Part shown: positions 53,844 through 64,000 of the stretch, piece by piece
How positions within the stretch are numbered: position 1 is the first letter of the stretch
Layout of the letters: every line of letters starts with the position of its first letter
Source of the DNA: Blepharisma japonicum
Taxonomy: Eukaryota; Ciliophora; Heterotrichea; Heterotrichida; Blepharismidae
Assembly: GCA_949751835.1 (NCBI GenBank)
Contig: CATKHK010000076.1
Span: 156,330 to 220,329, forward strand
DNA length: 64,000 nucleotides
Direction of reading: 5' to 3'
Translations under genes and position numbers: made by a program
The notes under the pieces: model-generated
The model's input: only the letters and a program-made list of their open reading frames with translations
Told to the model about the DNA's origin: nothing
The model's database searches: none

Positions 53844-54957
53844 AAAACTTATCAGTTTCAGCAGCATTTAAGCCAAATTATAAATAAAAGACGATACAGA
53901 ATATTTAAAACGAATTGTACAAAAGCCATGCATTACAAGGATATTGCAATTTATAAAAATTGCTCAACTGATATAGTGGCTTACAATTTGCATCTTCGGT
54001 GGTATAATCGCACTCAATCTAAACTTGACTATGATACTCAAATTGCTGCACCTTTAAAATCTAATTCACTAATCTGTAATAAACAAATTGCCACAAATTA
54101 TTTTTAATTTGGAAAAGAAAATCAAATTAAAATTAATTGAGTTGTTTTCTGCTTTTGAACGTTTATATTTGAATACTGAAAATGATCATTAAAAATTTAG
54201 AGTCATAGTTTAATAAGAGAGTGAACTAATGAAACACAGGAATGGCTCAGAAAAAAATTAAATGGCTTAATTTTGCAGGTATAATAGAATAATAAAAAAA
54301 AAATTTCACTTTTTTATTAAAAGAATGTTGAATAAATTTGTAGAGATTGGAGAAAAATATCCGGTAAGCAAAAGATGCATTACTTACTATATTTTTGTAA
54401 AAAAATACGACTATGGAGGTGCAGTGAAACAAAAGTTTTATAGACTGGATTGCAGCATACTTACTTAAGCAGATTTCACCAAATTGAATAAATTTTGCAA
54501 AAGCTGCTCAAATGAAAGTAAAACATAGATGCTTCTATAGAGTAGATGGAGAGATGCTGCAAATTTCCCTGAAGCCGATTCAAATCTACGGGTGATAAAA
54601 GTTGATTCCTGAAGATTAAATGTTCGAGCATTGAGAAGATTGAAATCGCATAAGAAAAAAAAGAAGAATAAGATCTTTTTAATTGCTAAAGCTTATTGAA
54701 ACGCTTTTATAAAATTGGATATTGCTATGTAAAAATTTAAAATTCAAAGTTTTGAATGAAAAAAATCAAAATAGTTATAAGACTAATATAATTTTAAATA
54801 ATATATAACAAATAATTTTAGAAAAGATAAAGGAGATAATATTTTTGATATTTTATTTATAAATGATATGATTTTGCTAAAGATAAAAATGCACAACAAA
54901 CATTGCAGTGTATAAAATTTAAATAAGTTTGAATCAATAAAAATGGCATCTTTAATC

Positions 54958-55001
54958 GATTTCATAATTAAAATTTAACGGAATTTATAAACATTTAAAA
55001 C
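54958..55001 (+). repeat. 44-bp module, copy 3
   Basis: Matches copies 1 and 2 except in the first third; the core AACGGAATTTATAAAC and the following ATTTAAAAC are unchanged. Confidence 0.88.
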
Positions 55002-56274
55002 AAAATATATTAATTCCAGCAATACAGAGGCGAAAAAAATTGTATATGATGCATGAAATCATTGTTCATCAATTGAATCAAAATATTACATTGTAGAGGA
55101 ATTATAGTTTATAAAAATTACACATTGATGCAATGGTTTCCAATCAGCAAAATATACTCAAGATGATTTTATACTCGATGTTAAAACTTATTTCCGTTAA
55201 AAAATCTTATTCAAATATCTATAAGAAACAACTTACCTGAAATATATCTTAAATTATAAAAGATAATTCCTTCCTATGATAATTGAAATGATTTCTATTT
55301 TGAACGTTTTTCATTATAATAATGAAGTGCTGCTTAAAAATTAGCATTAAAATTTTGCAAGTAGATGAGAAATAAATACGACTCACTAATCTTTAAATTG
55401 GTAAATATTTTTTATTAGACTGCTTTACTTACAAAAAATTAACCTGCTTTATTTAAAGTGCATTGAACACATTCCAAATCAACTAAAAGCATACCAAAAA
55501 TTAATCTCTGCCACTCGCTTTAGTTTTGTGGAAGATAATATAATTTATCTAAAGTAAAACTCTTGAAAGTTATATACAGCCTCGCCACCACCTTACACAA
55601 GCATATATAGCTAAACCGAAGAAATTTTAAGAAATTAACATAGACATCGATGAAAATAAACTATCCACTGCAAAATTCTAGTCTAACTGATTAAAAATAG
55701 ATAAAGCAGTTTGTATTTAAATATTTACTTAAGGAACTATCCAACTTTAAGTTTTTTCAATTCGAAAAAACTTATATTGACTGAAATTTCAAAGATTATC
55801 TGTTTTGAAGGAACTTGAAGAAAGAAAAATTTTTCTCTGATGGATTAGTTTAAATTCATAAGTCTGCAAGGACCTAATTATTTTTTTGAGCCATATAATT
55901 AATACTTCCAAAGCAATTTGAGCTTCCAGAGGATAAAGATAAAAGAGAAAATAAATGTCACATATTTATAAATTATTTTTAGATTGGCTTTTCAATAGAT
56001 GATAATTCTAAAAGCTTAAATAAGATTTCAAGGGAATAAATAAACTGAACTAAATACCCATGATCATACTATTACTAAGTAAATGCATATAAATATTACA
56101 ATTTTTATATAAACCAATTTGCACATAATCTTAAATGAATGTGGTTTATAAATTAATAGTTTTATTTTCTCAAAATTACATATAGTTAACTATTAATTTT
56201 TCACCTTAAATTCAACTAAACTGCTGCTTTATGTAGTCTAAAATTGATGGGGTAATAAATTTTCATTTTAAATT

Positions 56275-56318
56275 GATTTTACTATTAAAAATTAACGGAA
56301 TTTATAAACATTTAAAAC
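56275..56318 (+). repeat. 44-bp module, copy 4
   Basis: Same core and length as the other copies; the first 10 bp differ slightly (GATTTTACTATTAAA). Confidence 0.88.
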
Positions 56319-56454
56319 TAAAAAACTGAAAGGAAGTACAAAATAAGTCAGCATTGCACTTATGGACTTTTAAATACAATTACTGCACAATCGAAGAAAT
56401 TGATAAAGCAATTCAATTGTAACGATTGCAAATGGAATAAACAAAACTACTCTT

Positions 56455-56640
56455 AGACAGCATACGCTTGTGTGGGAAAATTCTCAAATTTCTAAGCAGC
56501 AGCCTGTGTGCTAGGCCTCTAGCTTCAATTATTCAAGTTATCACTTGCTATATCTACCCACAATAATCGCACAGGTAAATATAACGGGCATCCAAGAAAA
56601 AGAGACTAGGTTCTCCCCGGCCTCTTTATGCATATACTAA
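56455..56640. ncRNA. Candidate structured RNA (GC-richer island)
   Basis: A stretch of about 185 bp clearly richer in G and C than its surroundings and without a sensible open frame. It can form a perfect 5-bp hairpin at GCTAGGCCTCTAGC (about 56510-56523) and a longer near-palindromic stem between AAAGAGAC and GCCTCTTT (about 56600-56628). GC islands in AT-rich genomes often mark RNA genes. I could not match it to a tRNA, U1-U6, SRP, RNase P or telomerase RNA, and the strand is unknown. Confidence 0.3.
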
Positions 56641-57894
56641 TAGTACTTGATCAGTTAATAGTGTAAATGCAAGAGCAATGCTCAAAAATACTTTATATTG
56701 TGAAGCCAATTTTTTTGCTTAAGTTAAGAATTTATTATTTTAATTTGAAGGCTTATTGTCTTTTGAAAAAAAATTATATTTTGACGACCCTTAGCTCAAA
56801 CTCAAGATTAACTAGACTTACACTTTGATTTTTATAGAATAATATGCAGTCCATTATTATTAAGATATTATTACAGCACAATGACTTAAAAGAAAACATA
56901 GCCAATCGAAAATATTTGCTTTTGACTTAAGAGAATCGAATTGGTATGCGACTAAAACAGTATTAAATGAACTAAAAGGTTATTAGAATTGTTTGGATAG
57001 GAATTGCTATAGAATTTTTCTTTGTGCTTATAAGAAAAAAGTCCATCAAAATTAAGAAAGCTTTTAAAGAATCTATATGCGAGCTTCATCTTCATATAAA
57101 GAAAGAAATAATTTTTATAATCCAAACCTATTCTAACTATTAAAATCTACCTTGAACTCTGAAAATAAGACCTTTGCAAGAAAAAGATTATGATACCTGC
57201 GCTCAATGTGATTATACATATTCAGAAAAAGAATTATTTAGAAAACACCTCTGGAATTATTAAAGGAAGAAAATCGAATAGCTTCATGAAAAAGAATTGC
57301 GCAGGTTTAAATATTGAGTAAACATAATTTAAGTTCAAAACGTGGAGTATAAAAGACTTTAATATAATATTGACTATGAAAGAAAATAGATCTGGATAGA
57401 GCACGCTCTATTATGATCAATAAATGGGAATACTTTAATTCTCAGGAATGAATCCAATCTTCAGAAATTGGTAGGATTTAATTATATCAAGCTTTATGAT
57501 GCTTATGGGTTATAACATATAAGTTTTTAAGTGCGCTTTATATAAAAATAATATAAATAATTAAGTTATACTTTCAATTTAAAAAAAATTCTATCTTATG
57601 AATTTTATTATGAAGCAAATGCATCATGATCAATTTAGCAAAAGATATTATTAAGTGATTAGAATAGAAAAACTTAATATAATGCACTATTAATTTTTTT
57701 TTATTAATGTAATTCATAATTTATTATATTATGAGCTATCCAATGAATTTGCATACACTAAAATTAACACTTCCTTTAAAAATAAAGTTAAAATTCTATG
57801 CAAAAAATTAATCTATATAAATAAGATAATTCATAATAGTATTATTTTAATTTAAGAATTATAAGCTAATCTTTATTAAGAAATCAGATAATTT

Positions 57895-58749
57895 TTATAG
57901 CTCAACTATTTCTTTCTTATTTAAATTGAACTTAAAGTATTTTCTGTTAGTTCTAAATAAGCTTCCAATATATACCCACCTATTATTATATGTTCAACTA
58001 GCATGAGGATGATAATTGGCCATTAAGTCTATTATTGGCTTTCAAGAATACTCATCTCCATATTCGCTTTCATAAATAAACCCTGCACACTCAATCAATA
58101 CTAATTTTCCAGGATTAACCAAGATCTTTCCTTTTTGACTTGCGAATTTATTGTAAGGCAAAATTGAAAAAGAGTCTAAATCAATTGAATATAAGAAAAT
58201 ATTTTTACTAAAAAATCCACAAATCAAAATATTCCCATTAAACACAATACTTTTGCAAAAAATATCAGGCTTTGGCATCTGAGTTAATTTAATTCAGCAA
58301 TTTTTATCCAAATCATATCTTTCTGACAGATTCAAACTATCTCCTTCATCATTATATCCTCCAAAGCAATATACGCTTCTGTCGAAATAAATAGCTGAAG
58401 AGAAGCGGACTGGATTTCCTGATGGCATAACTCGAACTCTATAGTTTTTATCAACTATCAAAGTAATCCCAGAAACTGGATTATATCTACCAAAACAAAA
58501 TAGCTCACCATCTGGAAGTTGAGCAACAGCTGTTCCATCATCTAATTGCTCTGAAGTATCTAGGGTAATTATGTCTTCTTTTTCACATTCAGTATTATAA
58601 ACATGTAGATAAGTTCTTTCGGAATTATAACTAGAGAGGTAAAGATTTTTACAAGTTTGCTTTGCTTTGATATTGAGTTCTTGTAGGTTTGATGAGCTAA
58701 CTTGAGGTTTTAGCAAGCTTATTTGATTTTGGGGCTTGGATTCCATCAT
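57895..58749 (-). CDS. Kelch-repeat protein, copy A
   Basis: 284 residues with UGA-Trp ('KNCWIKLT', 'DEYSWKPI', 'HASWTYNN'); stop TAA at 57895. Kelch-type blades: 'FSSAIYFDRSVYCFGGYNDEG', 'SIVFNGNILICGFFSKNIFLYS'. The protein is a short propeller with no other domain. It is a paralog of the gene at 59190-60056 (same order of 'KPQNQISLL'/'RTQNQINSL', 'VYNTECEKED'/'IYNTKSEKED', 'QMPKPD'/'PMPKVD'). Either adjacent Met could start it. Role unknown; similar short Kelch proteins may be E3 substrate adaptors. Confidence 0.82.
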
Positions 58750-59189
58750 ATTGATTATTAACCGTTTAATCTCTTTTAAATTAATGTATAGATATAATAG
58801 TTGATTTGATTTTGAGTTCTGGATTCCATATTATTAAAAATTATTAATTGAGATTAGTTGATGGCCTGAAGTTTAAGGTAAGGGTTAAATATATTCAATT
58901 ATTTATTTGAGGTAAATAAGTTGTCAAATCATTTCTACAGGCCATGGAATTCCTGAGCATAAATAATACTTTAATGCTGAAATCCTTTCCTTAAAGCTAT
59001 AATAAAAGCCAAAAAGGCTTTCGTTAATATTAAAACCCAAAAATGTAGTTTAAAAATAATTCCATAATTCTAATTAATAAATGGATAAAAAGTCTCTCAA
59101 ATTCTTTTATTATCTAGTACTAACAAATTCATATATCAGCTTTAAAAAATTATAGGAAATATCCTGCTTGTTATTTATTTTTAAAATTT
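58750..59189. other. Spacer with duplicated gene start
   Basis: 440 bp between the two Kelch paralogs. Around 58790-58835 it repeats the start region of copy B on the minus strand (ATG at 58829 and the first ten codons). The rest is AT-rich and unrecognised. Confidence 0.6.
58782..58835 (-). pseudogene. Orphan 5' fragment of a Kelch gene
   Basis: From the ATG at 58829 the reading 'MESRTQNQIN' equals the start of copy B, with identical DNA for about 38 bp including upstream bases, then diverges and stops at UAA after about 16 codons. It lies upstream of copy A. Confidence 0.7.
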
Positions 59190-60056
59190 TTACCTCTTAA
59201 TTTTCACTTCCTTAACAAAACAGAGTAATTTTTCGTCTAGGTTAAATTTAAAATATCTTTTGTGAGGATATTGAAGGATTCCAATATTTATCCATCCTTT
59301 ATTATATGAGTAATATACTTGGGAATATGCGCATGCTAATGTATTTGCTATTTGTTTCCAAGTATACACATCTCCAACTTCACTTTCATAAATTAACTCT
59401 CCACGGACAATAAGTAATAATTTCTCTTCTGCGTGGACCAAAATTTTTAAGGCATAACCATGAAATTCATAAGGCAAAATTGAGAACGAGTCAATATCAA
59501 TTGAATATAGAAAAAGATTTTTATTTACATACCCAGAAATCAAAATATTCCTATTAAATACAATGCTACTTGAAACACTGTCAACCTTTGGCATTGGAGT
59601 TAATTTAATTCATCTATTTGTATCCAGATCTATTCTTAATGATAGAGTCAAATAATTCCCCATATAATCAAATCCTCCAAAACAATAAATATTTCTGTCA
59701 AAATAAGCAGCCGAGGAATAGCTGCAAGGACTTTTAGATGACAATAGCTGAGTTTTAAAATTCTTATCAACTATAAAAGCACCACAAGCAAGATAAGATC
59801 CTGCAGAACAAAATATCTCGCCATTTGGAATTGGAGCAATACACGATATATTTTCTAATGATCTTGGAGTATCAAGTATTACTTCGTCTTCTTTTTCACT
59901 TTTAGTGTTATATATATGCAAAATAATTCTCTGAGTATTATTATCATTGTTTATAAGATAAAGATATTGGTTTTGGGTGTATGCTACTTCGACATTGGAT
60001 CCTTTTAGAGAATAAGAATTAAGAGAGTTGATTTGATTTTGAGTTCTGGATTCCAT
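59190..60056 (-). CDS. Kelch-repeat protein, copy B
   Basis: 288 residues with one UGA-Trp joining 59610 and 59594 ('TNRWINLTPMPK'); stop TAA. Blades include 'YSSAAYFDRNIYCFGGFDYMGN' and 'SIVFNRNILISGYVNKNLFLYSIDIDSFSILPY'. The last motif is almost shared with copy A ('FLYSIDLDSFSILPY'), so the two are tandem duplicates. No catalytic residues; probably a protein-binding propeller. It starts 51 bp downstream of the end of the broken USP gene on the same strand. Confidence 0.84.
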
Positions 60057-60106
60057 ATTATTAGAGTATCTATTAAATTTGTTATTTTATCCTAAATAAA
60101 TGTTCA

Positions 60107-62052
60107 TTAACTGTTTTGCATATGGTTTTCTTTAACTATAGTTTCCAAATTTCCTTGAGCATTTGTTGGGATTATTAAAAAGCTCTGATATTCGTCAAGC
60201 AAATGAGTCTCTACTTTGCAGGAATAACAATATTGATTTTGCTTGATAAAATTGGAAAAAATATTATTATTTGGGATAGCCTCGTCTAAGGAAGAAGCAA
60301 TTATTTGAAAAATTTCTTTGGAATCCTGCTGTGAAAATGAGCTTATCTATGTGGAAATTACATGCGGGAACTCTTTACCTATTTCGAATATAAATTTTTC
60401 TAGAGAAGATGCTAAACTTGTTGTTTAGTTGATTTATTTCTAACTTTTTCTGATAAGTTTGAGAGCTTTTCAAGCATAGAAAAATTCGAAGCATTTTGAA
60501 TTGTTTCTACAAAGCAGTTGGTGCTGGCTAAAATTTGTAATAAAGAATTCATATAGCAGCTGCTCCCTATATTAGGCAATCCTTGCTTTCTATACTGAAA
60601 AATTGGTGATGAATTTTTGCTTAAGCTTTCTTTAGGAGTTTTAACTTCTTCAAAAGCAGTATTCTTATTTTTAATTTGATCAATATTTTCAGTAGGATTT
60701 ATAATGGTTGGAGCTATCATGATACTTTCCTTTAAATTTTCAACTATTAAAACATTTCTTTTTAATTCTTTCATAAATCATGGAGTATTTTGTGAAGAAC
60801 TATAGCTCTCACTTGAATCAATTTTTGTTTCTTCAATCGTTTTATCATCTAAATTTTGCTTACTGTTAATTTCTTTTTTGCCATGCTCTGATTTTTTAAT
60901 TATTTGATCCTTTTCTTCAATTATATCTTTTAAATCCTGATTTTCTTTTTTGTATTTCTCTACTTTTCTGGCTTGATCTTTGGATGTTAACTCTAATTCC
61001 TCGATTTTCTGCTTTTGTTGTCTGATTGTGTTTTTTAAATTGTCAATTTGAGTTTGATGCACAACTTTTATGCCAAAATCATTTTCTTTATTGCTAAGGC
61101 ACAAATCTTCTTGGGAATATTGGCAGGAGAAATCTTGAAATATAGGTCTTTCTTTTGCTGATAATTTCGTATTTGATTCATTAGTTTCAGATACCAATTC
61201 GACACAGGTAGCAGGCTTATTAAGAAGATTTAGAATCATTGAAGTATTTACTATCAAAATTTGGTTATTAATAGCGTTATCTTCCTTCTTTTGCTCCTCT
61301 ATACTATAGTTTTTTAATTTTTTAGCTGGAGAAATTTCCTTTTTATTCTTTTTGTTAGGTTGATTTTTATTAATTACTGTATCGTTATTTTTTATATTTT
61401 TACCTGCGTTTTTATTTTCAATCTTTATTCACTGTTTTTACTATTGCAAAATAAGCAATCTATATTTTGCAGTTCATTGAAATTAATGCTTTGGGAATTA
61501 AACTTATTACCTTTTGCATAGCAAAGAATAGTATCAGATCAGTTTCAATTTTTATTCTTGCACGTGCAGCTTAAATTCCTCCATTGGTCCTGAATAAAAC
61601 AAAAGCAAAGATTTGCTTTCCCTGAAAACACTGCTGAAAGTCTTCAGTTAGTATTTTTTATAGTAAGATTTGTTTGATATTTCCAAAACCCTCTAATTTG
61701 GCAAAAAAAGCTATAGTTTTTTTGTTAATTTGGTTTTCATCGATGACTTTTTTATTTGGTATTGATAAATATTTTATAGAATTTTTTGTTGACAAAGAAT
61801 TTTCATTATTTTTAAATAGTAGATGAAGTTCATTTAGCCATACTTGCAGGCTGCTTTGGGAAACTGGATTATCAAATTTGCTTAAATCGATAGAAGGTAT
61901 CTGGCATTGTGCTGCATCTTCAAGCCATAATTTTAATTGAATCCTGTAGTTGTATTTGGATTGAGAAATTGATTTTGATTAATTGCTTGAAAAATATAAA
62001 ATGCTGAAACTATTGGCCAGTTCTGACAAAAAGAGATGACTGAAGACTCCAT
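60107..62052 (-). pseudogene. Broken ubiquitin-specific protease (USP) gene
   Basis: The USP Cys box is visible ('GLPNIGSSCYMNSLLQIL'), preceded by a Lys/Glu coiled coil, and 'SFSQQDSKEIFQIIASSLDE' and 'CYSCKVET' follow, joined by a 15-nt intron (60347-60361). Between the Cys box and the QQD box the frame shifts (UAG at about 60423) and no GT-AG removal repairs it. The His box is absent: the frame ends at TAA (60107) soon after 'FLIIPTN'. Upstream, 61260-62052, three partial frames with Cys pairs ('CLFCN', 'CTCKN') do not join by a standard intron. Likely a decaying paralog of the next gene; an unusual intron structure is the alternative. Confidence 0.6.
60347..60361 (-). other. 15-nt intron in broken USP gene
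   Basis: On the minus strand GTAATTTCCACATAG, phase 0, in-frame TAG if retained; removal gives 'EFPHISSFSQQDS'. A at position 10. Confidence 0.75.
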
Positions 62053-62593
62053 TTTAAATTCTATAAATTTTTACTTTCTATAATTTTAGTTATTATGAAG
62101 TGATTTAGGCCAACTTATATACTGATTTAATATTTTTATACAAAATTTTATTAATATTCTCTAAACTTGTAAGCAAATAAGCTTATATATGCTATTAAAA
62201 AACAGAGAATATGTTTAATAATTATTTTTCTTATAAAATGCAAGATAAAGATTATTCCAATCAGGATCATTTTTACATAAAATTTGGATAATTAATCAGG
62301 CTAATAATAAATTGATAATTTAAATACTGTCAAAAGTTCAAATCCTATTCCTTTATCTTTACTTGAGTAAGTTAGAATTATACTATGATAAAATATTTTC
62401 TCAATTTTAATAACAATTAATGCACATTATGCAATTATATGTATCATGGTTATAAATGATAAGACAAGTATTATTGCATCTTAGGGATCATTTTGGATTT
62501 ATAGCTTCTTTTTATCTCTTGCTTTATTTCTAAATAATTTAAGTATAATTTAAATTTACTACAATTATTCTATAATCAGCCTTTTAAGATTTA
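62053..62593. other. AT-rich intergenic region
   Basis: 541 bp between the two USP genes. A stretch near 62225-62275 resembles the start of the next gene's 3' end (TTATAAAATGCAAGAT... ATTCCAATCAGG, compare 62606-62640), which suggests an old duplication of that end. Confidence 0.55.
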
Positions 62594-64000
62594 CTAATAT
62601 TTCTTATAGAATGCAAGATTAAGTCTATTCCAATCAGGCTCATTTTTGCTGACTCTTGAATCATCATATTTCTCCCATTCATTTTCACTATTCTTAGTGA
62701 ATGCTATGAAATGAAACCCATAATAGCATATTACTCCGAAAATTTGGTAAGTTTCTTCTCCAATCTTCAACTCTTCTGCGAGTTCAATATCATGCTTGCA
62801 ATTTGGTATATAAATTGCTAAAATATTTGGTCAATCAACACTTTCAGTTTCCAGTGTTATATCTCTCAATTCTCCACATTCATCGCAAATTAATTTATTT
62901 GTCCCATAAAAATAGTTCTTTTCTCCGACTATCTTGTTTAAAAATTCTCTGATATTGTTTTGACAATTTTCCGGAATATATATAAAACTTGAAAGCTCAT
63001 TTGTTAATGATTTATGTTTGCGGGTGCATGTAAATATTTGCCTTTTTATTACAGTAAAAAGATTTGCATCTTTAGCTCTATCTGATATGATGGCAAACAG
63101 CTCTTTTGAATCATTTGGAGCTATTCATTCATACTAAATAAATAATACTATTGGATATTCTACTGAAATTATATCTTTAAATTGATTGATATGTGGTATT
63201 ATTTGACTCTCTGTAGCGTTAATGTTCATTAATGATGTAACTGTATATAGACTCTGTAATAACTGATCGCCACTAATGCTGCCTATATATTTTTTAAATT
63301 CAGAAATACTTGCTAATATTTGTATAACAGAATTCATATAGCAGGTATTTCCTATATTTTTTAAGCCAGATTTGCTATAAACTTGAGATCTAGCTGGCAA
63401 AGTTTTAACCTGAGTGCTTCTAAGCGGGTTTTTTATTTGCTGATGATTATGAGGATCGATACTACGTCTTGGTGGCTGAGTCTCTGTTTGGGAAGTTAAT
63501 GATGCATTTATCCGAAGTGCTGCTTGAGGTTCATTTGAACTAATAAAAGATTGTCTGAAAATTTCTGACTTATATTTTTTTATTTCTTCCTCGATTATTT
63601 TTAACTTTTTACTAGCTAATTCCTGGCATCTCGCGAGTTCAGCTATTTCCTTTTTATTAATATTGCTGTTATTTGATATATTTTCAATGCCATCATTAAC
63701 TCTCAAAAATCTTGTATTTAAATTAGCACTTTGAGTGCAAAGCTTTTCGATATCAGATTTATTAGTCTTGGATAACTTATCAATAGCATTAATCTGATTC
63801 CCTATTTCTTCAATAGAACTATTGAGCTCCACTTTTTTCGTATCAAGCTCCTTTTTGACAGAGCTAGACATTAAATGAAAATTAGAATTTAATTCATTTT
63901 TAATACTCTTGATCTCTTTATCGGTATATTCTTTTAAGCTGTTTTCAATTTCAGTAAGATTAGTTCGTTTTGCATATTCGACTTTTAAAATTTCAATGAT
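62594..64000 (-). CDS. Ubiquitin-specific protease (5' end beyond window)
   Basis: 463 residues visible after a 15-nt intron (63134-63148); the frame is open to the right edge, so the start is outside. A coiled coil (about 1-150) precedes the USP domain: Cys box 'LKNIGNTCYMNSVIQIL' (Cys about 218), 'PNDSKELFAII', a zinc pair 'CDECGE', and the His box 'CYYGFHFIAF' with 'KYDDSRVS' supplying His and Asp. Catalytic residues look complete. It removes ubiquitin from proteins; substrates unknown. Short compared with most USPs because the finger region is small. Stop TAG. Confidence 0.85.
63134..63148 (-). other. 15-nt intron
   Basis: On the minus strand GTATTATTTATTTAG, phase 0, in-frame TAG if retained; removal gives 'EYPIYEWIAPNDSKE'. 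A at position 10. Confidence 0.87.

Larger units (their letters stand above)
51696..57894. other. Gene-poor repeat and decay zone
   Basis: 6.2 kb of very AT-rich DNA with no intact gene. It holds four 44-bp module copies, diverged repeat units around them, broken coding remnants, one transposase fragment and a GC-richer island, each listed separately. The rest shows nothing I can name. Confidence 0.65.

Noticed and set aside
56600-56680. Partial likeness to the U2 snRNA 5' end
   Set aside because: U2 is almost invariant in its branch-recognition region (GUAGUA) and this is absent; only short words agree.
51696-57894. CRISPR-like array
   Set aside because: The four 44-bp copies are more than 1 kb apart with no short spacers, and this is eukaryotic DNA.

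Overview
The window looks like macronuclear DNA of a heterotrich ciliate, most probably Blepharisma. Three observations support this. (1) Nearly every gene family that can be recognised is eukaryotic, and genes are tightly packed on both strands in an AT-rich background. (2) Many genes read correctly only if UGA is tryptophan. UGA falls where the family has Trp (Kelch repeats, chromodomain, UBC fold, kinase 'TRWYRAPE'), and genes stop only at UAA or UAG. (3) Introns are 15-16 nt, start GTA, end in AG (nearly always TAG) and carry A at position 10. A standard-code ORF scan therefore cuts many genes into pieces; the coordinates here are for rejoined genes. Where a CDS has introns, its span includes them.

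Layout. 1-16 kb is a dense housekeeping block: a ciliary WD-repeat protein (CFAP43/44-like, cut by the left edge), a BET bromodomain protein, a GOLD-domain protein, a TBC1D5-like RabGAP, two unknown proteins, a CoA-type Nudix hydrolase, a TPR-like protein, a small Cys-rich secreted protein, an acyl-carrier-like protein without its serine, a DHHC palmitoyltransferase and the NOP2 rRNA methyltransferase. 16.5-24 kb holds a tandem pair of large Kelch/Cys-rich/multi-TM surface proteins with matching introns. 24-36 kb has a zinc-finger protein, a FAAH-type amidase, a MORN/IQ protein, an HP1-type chromodomain protein, a carbonic-anhydrase-like protein lacking zinc ligands, ankyrin, PLC-X and SNAP-25-like proteins and a pseudokinase/zinc/SPRY fusion. 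36-51.7 kb has an AP-4 mu subunit, an EML-type WD protein, a UBE2K-like E2, glutaryl-CoA dehydrogenase, a 1733-residue PPC-repeat surface protein and a MAK/ICK-type kinase.

51.7-57.9 kb is different: no intact gene, four copies of a 44-bp module spaced 1.2-1.5 kb apart, decayed coding remnants, a Tc1/mariner-like (IS630-type) transposase fragment and a GC-richer island that may be an RNA gene. 57.9-64 kb has two Kelch paralogs and two ubiquitin-specific-protease genes, one broken and one running off the right edge. This end looks like a zone of recent local duplication and decay.

Several products belong to shared processes: membrane traffic (TBC1D5-like, AP-4 mu, SNAP-25-like, DHHC, PLC-X), cilia and cortex (CFAP43/44-like, EML, MAK/ICK kinase, MORN protein), chromatin (BET, HP1) and ubiquitin (E2, USPs). 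No operon-like logic is evident. All family calls come from reading motifs by eye; no database search was run.
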